Source: Amaurobius ferox | Taxonomy: Eukaryota; Arthropoda; Arachnida; Araneae; Amaurobiidae | DNA: 64,000 nt | NCBI GenBank assembly: GCA_951213105.1 | Contig: OX578133.1 | Location: forward strand, 140,046,813-140,110,812 | Direction: 5' to 3' | Shown here: one piece after another, positions 35,130 through 45,557 of the stretch | Layout of the letters: every line of letters begins with the position of its first letter | Position numbering within the stretch: position 1 is the first letter of the stretch | The notes under the pieces: generated by a model | What the model was told of the DNA's origin: nothing | Database searches by the model: none | What the model saw: the letters and a program-made list of their open reading frames with translations, nothing else | Program-made: the position numbers and the translations under genes

Positions 35130-35219
35130 AGCTTCTACTGTTGTGTAAAAGATGGAAATATCAGCTTCAGGGTAAAAGATGGAAATATCGGCTTCTACTG
35201 TAGCGTAAAAGATGAAAAT

Positions 35220-36379
35220 TGGATTTCTTCCTAGATAGCATTTAATCAAAACCATTTAAAAAAATTCCTGTATAAACAGACTTGTATGTATGTGGCATGC
35301 CGATTAATAATGTCCTAGAATGCGGTACAAATTTAGTAGGTAACGGTTATAAAACAGTCTGCTTATGATAATACCGAGTTTACTGCACTAGTACTTATTT
35401 GATGTAAAAATGATATATTCTTCTGGTAAATTTTTGTTACCATTGCTTCCCTTCTTCCAAAAATCAAGGGAAAAATCAGGATGAAAGAAACAGAAGTGTT
35501 TACTACTGGCTAAATAAATTACTACTATTATTAACAATAATCTAAAATCCATTACTAATGACCTAAGCACAGCAACAACGAAAATGGGTCAAATGATTTT
35601 CACTCAAATAAGAAACAAAATGGCGAAGATGAACTAGCTTAATTTATTGGTTGGAGCTACAGGTAAGCATGACCGCGAACACGGAAACCACCTAAAACTG
35701 CAATGGATGACTAACGGTCTTCAACGAGTCCGGCCGAACGACCTTCTGATTGAAATAGCCACACCCTTCAGCAAGGAGGGATAAAAAATGAATCACCAGT
35801 GCTGGTCATTTTTTGTCCGCAGAATGAATAAAAGCGACGGACATGGAAATGACGTCAAAAGCGAAAGGATGCAACAGTGAATATAGATGCGCGTGTAGGT
35901 AATTTATGTAATAAAAGAATATGATGTGTTCAACACCTAAATTTCCCTACAAGATAATATATTTCGATTTATGGTAAAACAAATACAACAAATGAAAACG
36001 TCTTATAATTTTATTTTGATGACAATAAAAAAATTGTAATCGTAATAAAAGTTATCACCAAAATTAGGATTTCAATCACTTTTTTTTTCTTTGAAGAAAT
36101 ATCGCGCTTCATGTGAGGAAAGTAACAATTATAGTTATCTGGACAACTCCTAAGCAAGGGTGTTAATTCATTTTTTAGTAAAAAGTACTTTTATTAAGAA
36201 TATTTATTTTATAAGATTTTTACTCATTTGGACTAAAACAAAATGAGCATTATCTTGATAACGGTGCATGCTATAGCGTCTTACCATTATCACTCACGTT
36301 TTAACATACACACACACACACAAAAAAAAAAAAAAAAATGATATGACTACCCAACTTTATCTGTATTTTAACTATTTAA
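35220..36379. other. Non-coding stretch
   Basis: No gene seen. A CA/A-rich run lies at 36307-36338. The 60-codon frame at 35388-35570 has no domain. Confidence 0.55.
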
Positions 36380-36800
36380 CGTGTTTGTGTCTTTCCAGAC
36401 CCTTCAAAAGTCCCCCCCCCCCCCCCCCCACACTCGAAGACCTAGAGGACTGAAACATTGCACAAATATAGAACACGCGAAAGAACCTAACGGAATTGAA
36501 TTTGGAAGACGGGGGGGGGGGGGGGGGGGGGGGGACGTATTCCTAGGTCTTCTAAAACCGCTCCAGTGGTAACCTAAATTGTTGAATCTTTGCAGACTTC
36601 GAATACGGGTGAAAACTTAATGGAGCCGGATTTTCGACCGTAAAAATGAGGTGGTTTTGAGAAGTATTTCTAGATCCTCCAGAAGATTCCTAGAAGACCT
36701 AGAAGGCCCAATCTTTGTGCATGTATAGTACCAGCCATTAGACAGAACCCAACGGAACCAGATTTTCGATTAAAACAGCTATTTTCGACGCTAAACACCA
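36380..36800. repeat. Diverged tandem repeat array, second block
   Basis: The same ~150-bp unit as at 34110-34560 (GACCTAGAGGACTGAAAC, GAACCTAACGGAATT, GACCTAGAAGGCCCAATCTT, CAGATTTTCGATT). It contains a C18 run (36412-36429) and, 81 bases on, a G24 run (36511-36534), which could pair as a hairpin or form G-quadruplex structure. Confidence 0.65.
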
Positions 36801-39336
36801 TATAATGATAAAAAAAATAAAATTTATTAAAAAGGTTATAACTACATTGTTATTTCTTAAGGGCATTAGTTTCCCTATCTCTAGTATACTATAATTATCT
36901 TTTAGAAGCACTTTTTTCATTTTACAAAAAAATGATATTGGAAAAGTTTAGGGCTTTCCTCTGGTCATATCTCCCGATTGAAATAATAGTACTAGATTTC
37001 ATTTTAACTGCAATTTGTTTGAGAGATATCGTGATCACAAACTTACAGACGTTACAAAATCGATTGATTTGTAATCATGGATATTCAAATTGATTTGTTT
37101 GGATGTTCAAATGTTCATGATTTGGATGTTCAAATTGATTGATTTGTAATCATGATTACATTTAATTAATGTATATTTGAATTGTTATTTACATACACTT
37201 CAGTAGCATACAAAAACATAAATAGAAGGCGGTGTAATTAATATTCATATATTTATTTTATTTTATTTCATTTATTTTTTTTGTGTGATGACAAGCATGT
37301 AGCTTTTTTGTAAATTTAATCTTACGGTCTGAGCAAAATTTCAAATTAAGGTTAAATTAAAGATCTTATTTGATGGCTTAGCATGTGATTACTGGTGGAT
37401 TAAAAATATATTAAGAGTACAATATATATATATAAAAAAAAAAAAACCTGTGTATATATATATGATATATGAAACAAACAAAGTCCATTATTTTTTTATC
37501 ATGGTTATGTTTATTTATAAAGCTGTCATTAGCATATACAGATATAATATACATTAAAAAAAAAGTCAATAACACTGTCTGTTTCTTTCGCTTGGCAACA
37601 TGTTCGACAAATTCGAAAACAAATTTGGTAAAATATTGCCACTTGGAGATTTTTTTTGAAATATCTCCATAAGTTGTCTATATAAGTTGTCGATAATTTG
37701 ATATCACATTTTGATATTTGTATTTATACAAAAGTATTCTGACACATTTATCGAATTCGCATATTGTAGATTCAGGAAGGCCTTATTTCAGCAGTATAAG
37801 CAATATCAGCAATAAATTCATAAGCAATATCAGCAATATATCAGCAGATTCATTGATTTTTGAACCTATAAAACTGAATTCAGTGTATTACCAAATATTC
37901 TGAACAGTTTTGTTTTCTTGCCACTTTCATGGAACGGATCGTTGTCTTTTACAGCTCTGCAGACGGCCTAATCAAACTTCATGGTATGAATAAGAGTAGT
38001 TTATGGAGACCCACCGGAAATGTTAAACATGCCTGTTAAGTCCACAGTCCATACATCTTCTTGATAAAACACTCTGGGACAAGCTACAGCATAATCTTCT
38101 TACGAAGAATTATTCTTTAACAGTTGATAGAAGTGGAGCCGAGCTAGAAAAAGATAACGACCCGGTCCGTGAAAATGGAGCAAAATGAACAACTCAGAAA
38201 TGTTCAAAATATTAAAAAGTTCAACAAATTCCAGACTACAAGCACAAAACTCAACGGATTTAGTCCCATGCAACTGGAACACGGAATTCCTTAATCCACG
38301 TATCCACGTCGACAATATGTGAATTCGGTAAAATGTCCGAATGCCTTTGAGCACAGTGTATATAACTTATTTTCAGGAAATATATTTTATTAAAAAATAA
38401 AAATATTATGATGTGCCTAACACGTGACATTCTCCATGGATTAACACATTTTTATATAGAAAAAGAATAACACATATTAGAACTTTCTTATTACCAGATC
38501 CCGATGAAAATTAATAGGCAATTATTGCTATTACCAATTAAAATAAGAATACAGAATTTTAGGTAATTCGTTCGATTATTTTGAGAGCTTTTCGTCTCCC
38601 TACAGAAGAGTGCAATTTCTAATATCTCGAGAAAGGCTCGTGATAACTACTAATCAATGTTATTAATTTATTTTTGGTTTAAAAGTACTTACAAAGCATT
38701 CAACTATTTGATAATAGTGAAACTATTGATTTTTTGCATTTTAGATCCAAAACGAACAAAATCTCAAAAAGGGCGTAGGTTATCGTTCTGTAAGTTATGT
38801 TATTCACCTTGGGGGGAAATATAAAAGACTTAATTCTGTTTTTAGAATTTTCGTTCTTTTTTTTCAATTTTATATATTTTTATTTATTTATTTATTTATT
38901 TTTATTTTTGTTGATTTTTTATACAAAAATGTTTAAAATTATTCAACCCTGGGTTTTTGTTTCCATGGTTTGAGTTCTCTTGGATTGATTGGAAAAATTG
39001 TATTTCAAAATCGTGAAAAAATCGCATGTCAAATTTTTATTCAAATTTCTTAATGTTTTTAGATAGAGCTCTCCATTACTAAACATTTTCAAATCTCCAG
39101 ATCAGGTAGTAATAATTTCAAAATAATAATATCCATTCATTTCGGGTTTAAGGTACTTTCAAAGCATTTTTTCATTTGATAATAGTGAATTCTGTTTATT
39201 TTATTATGAATATTTTCATATAAGACAAAAAAATATTATATATCTTGAGAAAGCAATAATTTTTAGTGAGAGCTTTAATATGTTTGCTTAATCTTAGGAA
39301 AAATGACCCATCACAGTACTTTGTAAAGAACTCTGC
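36801..39336. other. Non-coding stretch with dispersed repeat fragments
   Basis: Short tandem words at 37040-37165 (TTGATTTGTAATCATG, GGATGTTCAAATTGATT). Segments near 38570-38780 and 39040-39260 share TTTAAAAGTACTTACAAAGC or TTTAAGGTACTTTCAAAGCA, then TTGATAATAGTGAA, and recur more weakly near 41440-41590: three diverged copies of one dispersed element. No gene recognised. Confidence 0.5.
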
Positions 39337-39408
39337 TGTCCCAAATGGGTATCGAACCACGGATCTTTGTAATGGCAAGCCGATGCTCTACCATTGAGTT
39401 ACTGGGAC
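39337..39408 (-). tRNA. tRNA-Gly(GCC)-like pseudogene
   Basis: A 72-nt cloverleaf-like sequence. The acceptor arm GTCCCAG pairs with TTGGGAC (one G-U), the D arm has ACTCAATGGTAGAGC, U33 precedes an anticodon position GCC, and the T loop is TTCGATA. D-arm and T-loop landmark bases fall at canonical positions. The anticodon stem (TCGGC/TACAA) and the outer T stem are largely unpaired, so it is probably a decayed tRNA copy or tRNA-derived SINE head and not a working gene. No SINE body of the kind seen at 16488 follows it. Confidence 0.55.
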
Positions 39409-39678
39409 AGAATTAATTACAAGCTCTTATTATAGAAATGGACTCTGCAACTTCCCTTATGCATAGACTATGCATTGTAAGGAAAGTAAAAATATAACTT
39501 AACAGAATTTTTTTATCGTTACAGTAAATGTATCGGCAATTATTAGTGCTATTATAATTCTTTTCAAGTTCAGAATTCACTCATAATGGATAATCATTGT
39601 TTTTACGTTTCGAATTCCTTCATAAACAATAAATCCTCAATGTTTTCACATTCAGAACTTTTACACCTACCCTATTAA

Positions 39679-39736
39679 CCGGCCACACAGAAAGCTACCA
39701 TTAGCCTATGGGTTGGTCGTGTGGTCTGGGTTTTCT
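39679..39736 (+). mobile_element. 58-bp hairpin-only SINE insertion
   Basis: Flanked by perfect 14-bp repeats ACCTACCCTATTAA (39665-39678 and 39737-39750). The insert starts CCGGCCACAC and ends GTGTGGTCTGGGTTTTCT: the same length, start and stem as the insertion at 30791-30848, but in opposite orientation and with a diverged loop. Stem GGCCACAC (39681-39688) pairs with GTGTGGTC (39719-39726). Confidence 0.85.
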
Positions 39737-39937
39737 ACCTACCCTATTAAAATAAACAATAATCAATGATTTCCCGCATTTAGAATTCACACATGAAAAT
39801 AATGAATGCTTTCAAACTTCAAATTCACTCATACATTAACGTTTTTCTTTTATTTATGCGTGAATTTAATAATTTGAATCCGAAAATTCCGATAAACGCG
39901 ATTTTCGTGTAACAATTTTAAAGATATATGACAAGTG

Positions 39938-40000
39938 ACAGCCCCAGGCCGTCCAACTCGTCCAGAGGACTTAGAGTACCTATTTGGACGACCGGGAAGG
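39938..40000 (-). mobile_element. 63-bp hairpin-only SINE insertion
   Basis: Flanked by perfect 16-bp repeats AGATATATGACAAGTG (39922-39937 and 40001-40016). The minus strand runs from CCTTCCCGGTCGTCCAAATA to GAGTTGGACGGCCTGGGGCT; CGTCCAA pairs with TTGGACG, and outer CCCGG pairs loosely with CCTGGG. This is the GTCC/GGAC stem type of the 5S-headed SINE. Only the hairpin and a few bases on each side are present. Confidence 0.85.
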
Positions 40001-40016
40001 AGATATATGACAAGTG

Positions 40017-42149
40017 TAAAAGCCAAAATGATCTCATACAGATCATTGTCATAAAAATGGTAAATCTCTCCCCCTAAGAATGCAGTAACAAAACACGTTT
40101 TCTTATAACCAAAAATTACGAAAGGAAACAAAAACCGGATTAAAGGAGGGAAAAATCGGAAACTAAACCGAAGGAAAATACAGGACATATGCTACATCCA
40201 TCTTTCGAAACAGCACAGATGCAATTTGCGGATGAATGCATCATTTGCAACGCTATGTATTTTCAAGAGTGCTGCGCAACTTGAACACGGAACTAATAAT
40301 GTAGAAAAATAAATAAGTAGTGTTGTAGAGTAGTGTTTCTCTAGTTATGATCTGCGAAGAAATCTAAATTTGTAAGAACAGTCAAAGAGAATTTACATTT
40401 GAGTCTTCCACGTCTAAAATCTGTTAACTTGGATCTCAGAAATGATATAAATATTCAGCTTGAAAAGCAGCTATATTTCCAATGCACTTTCTGCATTAAT
40501 ATTTTTATAGTGATTTTTTTTTCTTTAGCTATATACATTTTGTAGTTTTATTATTATTTTTTTTTTATCTTAGACAGTCTTATTTTTTAGTAAATGCACT
40601 TTTCTGTATAAAGAATTCATTGCTAGAAAGTTTTAATTTTTAGAAAATGCTCTATTTTTGGAAATTTTGCTAAAAGTAAATTCTTAAAATGTCTTAACGT
40701 AAAGGGAATGCTCAATTTTTTTAACAGTTTATTTATTTATTTTGCATTTAAAATTTCGTGAAGGTACTTTTTCACATTCGGTTCATTTTTGTGGAAATTC
40801 CTATTTTACTTTTTGACTTTTGTGAAAGGTTCGCTTTTTACATTAGGGATCTTGTGAAATGCCCCCCTCCCCCCTAAACATACTTCGATTTCTTCTAAAC
40901 AAATCATACTACCCCTTTCAGTAACAAACTTAAACATTCATAAATGAAGAAAGATATAAGATCATATTTGAAGTTTTAAAAAAAAGTGCAGGTGTACAAT
41001 CATGAAATCGCCTAAATTTCAATATAATGTGTGTGCGAAGGGGGGGGGGGGCGATAATACAAATAAAAACTTATCTTTATCTCGATGTTGTTGACAATTA
41101 ATAGTTACCAATTAGAATAAGCGTTCCAAACATCCTTTAATTCAAAGAATAAATTTTCTTACTTACCGGAAATGATTCGTGATAACTAAGAGACAATTTG
41201 CAGCACATTTCAACATATTATTTTTCTATAATTTTTTTCGATTTTCGAAAGACATGCTCAAATAATTAAAAGCGTTCCTCTAGTCTGATTCATTGGAATA
41301 ATTGTATTTAATTTCCATTCGATTTGTACAATTTATTAGAGCGATACAGTAATAATTTATGTAATTTATTGAAGAGATATGAAAAAATACATTTTCAAAA
41401 TCGTCAAAACGGGTCTTATTAATTCATAAACAATGGCGTTCGTTTATTTCTGGTTATAAGTACTTTCAAAACTCTTAATAATTATGAATACATTTATTTA
41501 TTTATAAATTATTTATTTTTATTTATTTTTTACGATTTTTTCCATTCTAAATAAAAAAAAAGTACAATATCTTGACAAAGCGTGTTAACGTTCTATAAAT
41601 GAAATTATTTGCTTATAAGTAAAAAAATTACATAAGAAAGGACTATTTTCAAAACAAAGTTTAACATACGTATTCTTTATGTTTTTTGATTTTGAAAAAG
41701 AATGTGTTGAGAAATTGAGAGCCTTCCTCTAGTTCTACTATCCTGAAAATCTTAATCCTTTGACATTCATTAATTGGAATAATCGTGCCAAATTTCATTC
41801 GATTTGCTCAATTTGTTCGAACGTTATCGTAGCCACAGACAGAAACATTGGCATCGTTTAAAAAAATGGCGTTAATTCGTATTTAGGGATGTTCAAAACG
41901 TGTAGATGCGTTAAAATCCAAACGTAGGATTTTTGATTCCATCTCAATGCATTCCCTCCCTATACATTATACTAACTGTGCACGTAGGGAAAGAAAAAAG
42001 ACCATTAAACTGATTGATTCCCCTACATCAAAATGCGTAAAAAACAACTCATATAGCTGTATAACTAAGTACATAAATAAAAAAAAATAAAAAAAAAGTA
42101 TCGCAAAATACACCGAGGGGTGGGGTAGGGGTAGGGAGAGAGAGAGAGA
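40017..42149. other. Non-coding stretch
   Basis: No gene supported; the minus-strand frame of 112 codons ending at 39850 overlaps the SINE tail and is incidental. A segment at 40190-40250 recurs at 42150-42195. A G12 tract lies at 41040-41051. Weak copies of the dispersed element described at 36801-39336 lie around 41440-41870. Confidence 0.5.
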
Positions 42150-42300
42150 TGCTACATACATCTTTCGAAACAGCACAGATGCAATTTATGGATGCATCAT
42201 TTACAGGGTTAATGGGCAACCATCGTAATCTTAACGTTACGAACGTCTTTACGTTACGATGGTCGCGATTAATGTGCCATCAAGAGTGTAGTGTGTTGAA
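42150..42300 (+). repeat. Second copy of a local repeat, with palindromic insert
   Basis: GCTACATNCATCTTTCGAAA, then CAGCACAGATGCAATTT, matches 40191-40230. The copies then diverge: here a ~70-bp near-palindrome intervenes (ACCATCGTAA 42219-42228, TTACGATGGT 42254-42263) before similarity appears to resume at TCAAGAGTG, pointing to a small mobile insertion. Confidence 0.5.
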
Positions 42301-42808
42301 CAACTTTCTCAATAACGCGGAACGCGGGAAGAACAACTAGTAGTAGGGGTACAGTAGAGAAGTCGGTACTTCAGAAGGAATAGAAAATGTGGGAAACAAC
42401 CTTTCTGAGTGCAGGTCACGTCGGATATTAGAACGTTGAACGGGCAATTAAAAAAAATCCTGTGTGATTTATGTGTCGTTCTGTTCACAAATAAGAGCAC
42501 TTCATAGGAGAACATATTGCACTCATGAAGTTCATAGATGTAGTACTTCCTGTGTCGCTCCGGAAAGATTAAGAGATGGTTTACAGTACAAATTTATATG
42601 TGACAAATTCAACAAATGACAGAATACAATTCCCATAACAAATTCAATGGAAATTTGTAACACGTATATTACGAATCTGAAACTTGTAGATCGAAACATT
42701 GAGATTCACGACTATAGTTTGTCCTATACAAATCCACAATACAGCGATTTTAGTTTGGCCGCGTTCAATCCGTTTTAGACATGTCATCTGTAGTGCGAAT
42801 ACGACATA

Positions 42809-42866
42809 AAATGCTATGTATTGGGATGAGATTCAGCCCTACCTTAGGGCTGAATACATAGCATTT
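42809..42866. repeat. Perfect nested palindrome
   Basis: Outer arms AAATGCTATGTATT (42809-42822) and AATACATAGCATTT (42853-42866) are exact reverse complements. Inside them CAGCCCT (42834-42840) pairs with AGGGCTG (42846-42852) around a 5-base loop. The asymmetric spacer GGGATGAGATT lies only on the left. Confidence 0.85.
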
Positions 42867-43149
42867 CGATAAACATTTTGTGAAATATACTAAGGTGCAA
42901 TCTCGAAAAGGACAAATCTAATTAAAAATCATTCATTAATATGTATATTTCAATATTTTGTCACTTTGACTTGATTTTGATGGAAAATACCTCAAAATAG
43001 GCTTTTTTGCTGTCCTCAGTGGCCAGCCCTGTCGCTTTAATAAAATTGGTCATAATATCCATAAATTTAAAAAAAATTAAATTTGGCATTTCCGCTACGA
43101 GATTGTGTTGAGAGAAGGGTTTTCTTTGCATACTGTTGCTACAAATATA

Positions 43150-43895
43150 CAGAGTTTCTAGGAAAGTCCTTAAAGCATGCCAACAACTCAAGTAAAGGTC
43201 CACGAGTGTGCACGTTAAGTCTATCTGTAGTAAAGTGACCATGCCCGTTCGAATAAAAGTGATTGTGTGCACCCCTAGCGGACAATTTAAAAATTTTGTA
43301 TATCGAAATCGGCAATAGAGTGAGATAGACAAAAAAAAATTACAACGTTGTAAAGCATTGTTTAATGAGTGGCAATTGACACCAGGTACGAACGAAACGC
43401 GTATATGGAAATCACTAAATACCCGTCAAATAGTTGTGTCACCAGGGCATCTAACAGGATGACACCTGCAATGCTTGTCAAAGTACCCGATCATATTTTT
43501 TCTGAAATTCAAATGCGCATTGTCTCTGATGGAGGGCATTTTCAACAGCGTCCACACTAGATTTTTGTTCATGCAACAGTTGTTTCATATCATTTCTGCG
43601 TAGAACAGCCATTCACCTAACCCTATTATGCAAATAAATGCCTTTTGGTAACAGGTTCCTTGTAAATTTTTACTCATTCGACAATGTTTAACAACTTTGC
43701 AATTGGCTTTTTTGGATTATCTGGTTTTGCTGCCAAGTTCGTTGTCCTAATTACTTCAATTTTCCGCTAAGGGCGTTGTAATCCTTCTCATTCCATGGAG
43801 CATGGTCACTTTACTATAGATAAACTAAATGTGTACACTCATGTACATTCCCTTACAAAGTTATTGGGCTGCTTAGGGATAACCTAGAAACCTTG
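43150..43895 (+). mobile_element. Mariner-like element 3, 746 bp, degenerate
   Basis: Left end CAGAGTTTCTAGGAAAGTCC preceded by TA, and right end (reverse complement) CAAGGTTTCTAGG. Arms of about 100 bp share GTCTATCTGTAGTAAAGTGA/GTTTATCTATAGTAAAGTGA and ACCATGC. It holds the tail of a transposase frame on the plus strand. Same end family as 45558-46536. Confidence 0.7.
43430..43560 (+). pseudogene. Mariner-like transposase C-terminal fragment
   Basis: The open frame ends NRMTPAMLVKVPDHIFSEIQ, then MRIVSDGGHFQQRPH and a stop at 43558-43560. A GGHF motif a few residues before the stop is the usual close of DUF4817/DDE transposases (compare GGHFENL and GKHFEQAL elsewhere in this window). No catalytic residues remain; most of the gene has been deleted between the inverted arms. 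The position inside matching inverted repeats supports the call. Confidence 0.5.
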
Positions 43896-44564
43896 CATAA
43901 TGAAAAGCCATGTGAGGGGGTTCGACTCAAATTCCGCTGGATATACAAGTTCTGATTAACTGTGTTCTGAATGGTATCTGTGTGTCGGTCTGTTGGCATG
44001 TTATCTGAGGAGGGGGGTAGATTCTCGGGAAACAAAAGCAGTTTATCGATTTTCAGAAGCTCGAATCTATCCATGTTTCGAACACTTATCTTGAAAATCA
44101 CAAAATGTAGTAAAACAACAAATACAACAAGCCTTAATATACTGAGGATCTTGTGACTGAAATCATTTTCAAACATAAAAGGATACCAAGATTTATGCTC
44201 GGTTAACATAAAACCCGATCAACTTAACAAAACGAATCCTTTATAAAATATAAATATCAGAAGGTCCTATAAGTAAAAACACACACACACACACACACAC
44301 AAAGAAAAATACTATATGTGAAACGCTTTCATTTACGGTCTTTTGACTTCTTCATGTTTTCCAGAAAATTCCACAAAGAACCCCCCCCCCCCCTTCCTAA
44401 AACCGAAAGCTACAAACATCATGGACAGACTCCCGATTTTAAATGTGAAACTAAAATATCTAGAGTAGGATTCTACACTAGACTTTCTCATATACTCATA
44501 TTGCACATGCTAAAAACATGCTTTTTTGTTTATAACCACACTATCCGACTATCCACAGATGTAA
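43896..44564. other. Non-coding stretch
   Basis: Contains (AC)n at about 44280-44302 and a run of about 13 C at 44380-44392. Open frames on both strands lack domains. Confidence 0.5.
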
Positions 44565-44653
44565 GGACCGTACCATCCTTTCCCTAACCCATCATCTCTC
44601 GGATGGACTTTCGGACCTACAGATGTACCGTGTCCATACTCCGCGTAGCACGC
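44565..44653 (-). mobile_element. SINE body fragment
   Basis: Read on the minus strand, GCGGAGTATGGACACG, CTGTAGGTCCGAAAGTCC, GAGAGATGATGGG and GGTACGGTCC correspond in order to the body shared by the 5S- and tRNA-headed SINEs. Head and tail hairpin are absent or unrecognisable. Confidence 0.65.
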
Positions 44654-45557
44654 TTATCTGTCAAAATCTAGAATTTGAAAAATTTAGGGTTCTCAATACT
44701 ATAGTATGCAATTATAAAAATGTTAGTCATATCACCAGTCTGGCGGAGAAAATGTTGGATATTTACCGGACTCTGCTGCATTTTAAGTTCAAAATCACCG
44801 TTCTGCCTAATCTTACGCTTTGATTACAGCATTGGGAGAGTCAGAAAAAGCAAACAAGTAAAGAAGTAACCACAGAAAAAGATAAAAACCCGTGCTGCAT
44901 CTACGCCTCCAAAGCCGACGCCAACAGATCAGGCAACGCATGACGCACCGGGGTGCCATTTTCTTTTAAAAAGTTGATGAAACTGAATAAAATAAAAAAA
45001 TCCTCTACCAGTTGGAGAAAATCCCGTTGTGTTACCACGCGAGGTTGATCGTGGGGAACGATGAAAAGTAATCCAATTGGCTCTCGTGTTCGCGCCACTG
45101 AACTGTAAAGGGCCTCCAAGAAGAAAGTTTTGGACAAGAGACACCGATACTGGGTTGTGCAATCGAGCGTCACTGGGCGATCGACACTTCCGAGCAAAAT
45201 CAATCGAAAATTGCGTATTGTCTTGTCGCGTAACATTGTTCTAATTTAACCAGAAACCTGACGTCGTACGAGTTGCGTTCGTTTATTTGACGAAGATATG
45301 GGTCTCTGGAATAGGTGGCAGAGCAGGATTCAAGTGGTGCATGACGCTGTCGTCGGAAGATTTAGATAAATACGGCATGCGCTAGTCTAAGATTTTTAAT
45401 TAACAGGATCTCATTTCCGAGAAAATTCCAATTTTGCATAAATAAATAACTAAATGGAAAAAGTAACGCGCGACCAAAAACTTATAGAAAATTATTCACT
45501 ACTTTCACTTTGTGTATAATAATAGTTTTTTGAACGTTTCAGGGTTCATATTTTATA
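44654..45557. other. Unassigned stretch with GC-richer minus-strand frame
   Basis: At 44885-45400 base composition is closer to 45-50% GC. A 111-codon minus-strand frame (44901-45236) begins MLRDKTIRNFRLILLGSVDR. I recognise no domain and another frame is also partly open. It may be a fragment of a retroelement or viral-type insertion, or a host exon; the sequence does not decide. Confidence 0.3.

Larger units (their letters stand above)
34895..35215. repeat. Minisatellite with embedded SINE-tail insertions
   Basis: A ~33-bp unit (GCTTCTACTGTAGNGTAAAA, then GATGGAAATATTA) recurs about eight times. Two units contain a 35-38-bp SINE tail fragment, and the composite has a period near 119 bp, so the insertion seems to have happened first and been copied together with its surroundings. 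No gene is visible. Confidence 0.75.

Noticed and set aside
34895..35215. CRISPR-like array of repeats and spacers
   Set aside because: Units are contiguous minisatellite repeats with no unique spacers of constant length, and the DNA is eukaryotic in character.
36511..36534. Assembly error as the sole explanation for the G24 and C18 runs
   Set aside because: Exact lengths may be wrong, but similar C/G tracts occur at many independent places, including inside recognisable element ends, so the runs themselves are probably real.
39337..39408. A working tRNA-Gly gene
   Set aside because: The anticodon stem and most of the T stem do not pair, although the acceptor arm and loop landmarks are preserved.
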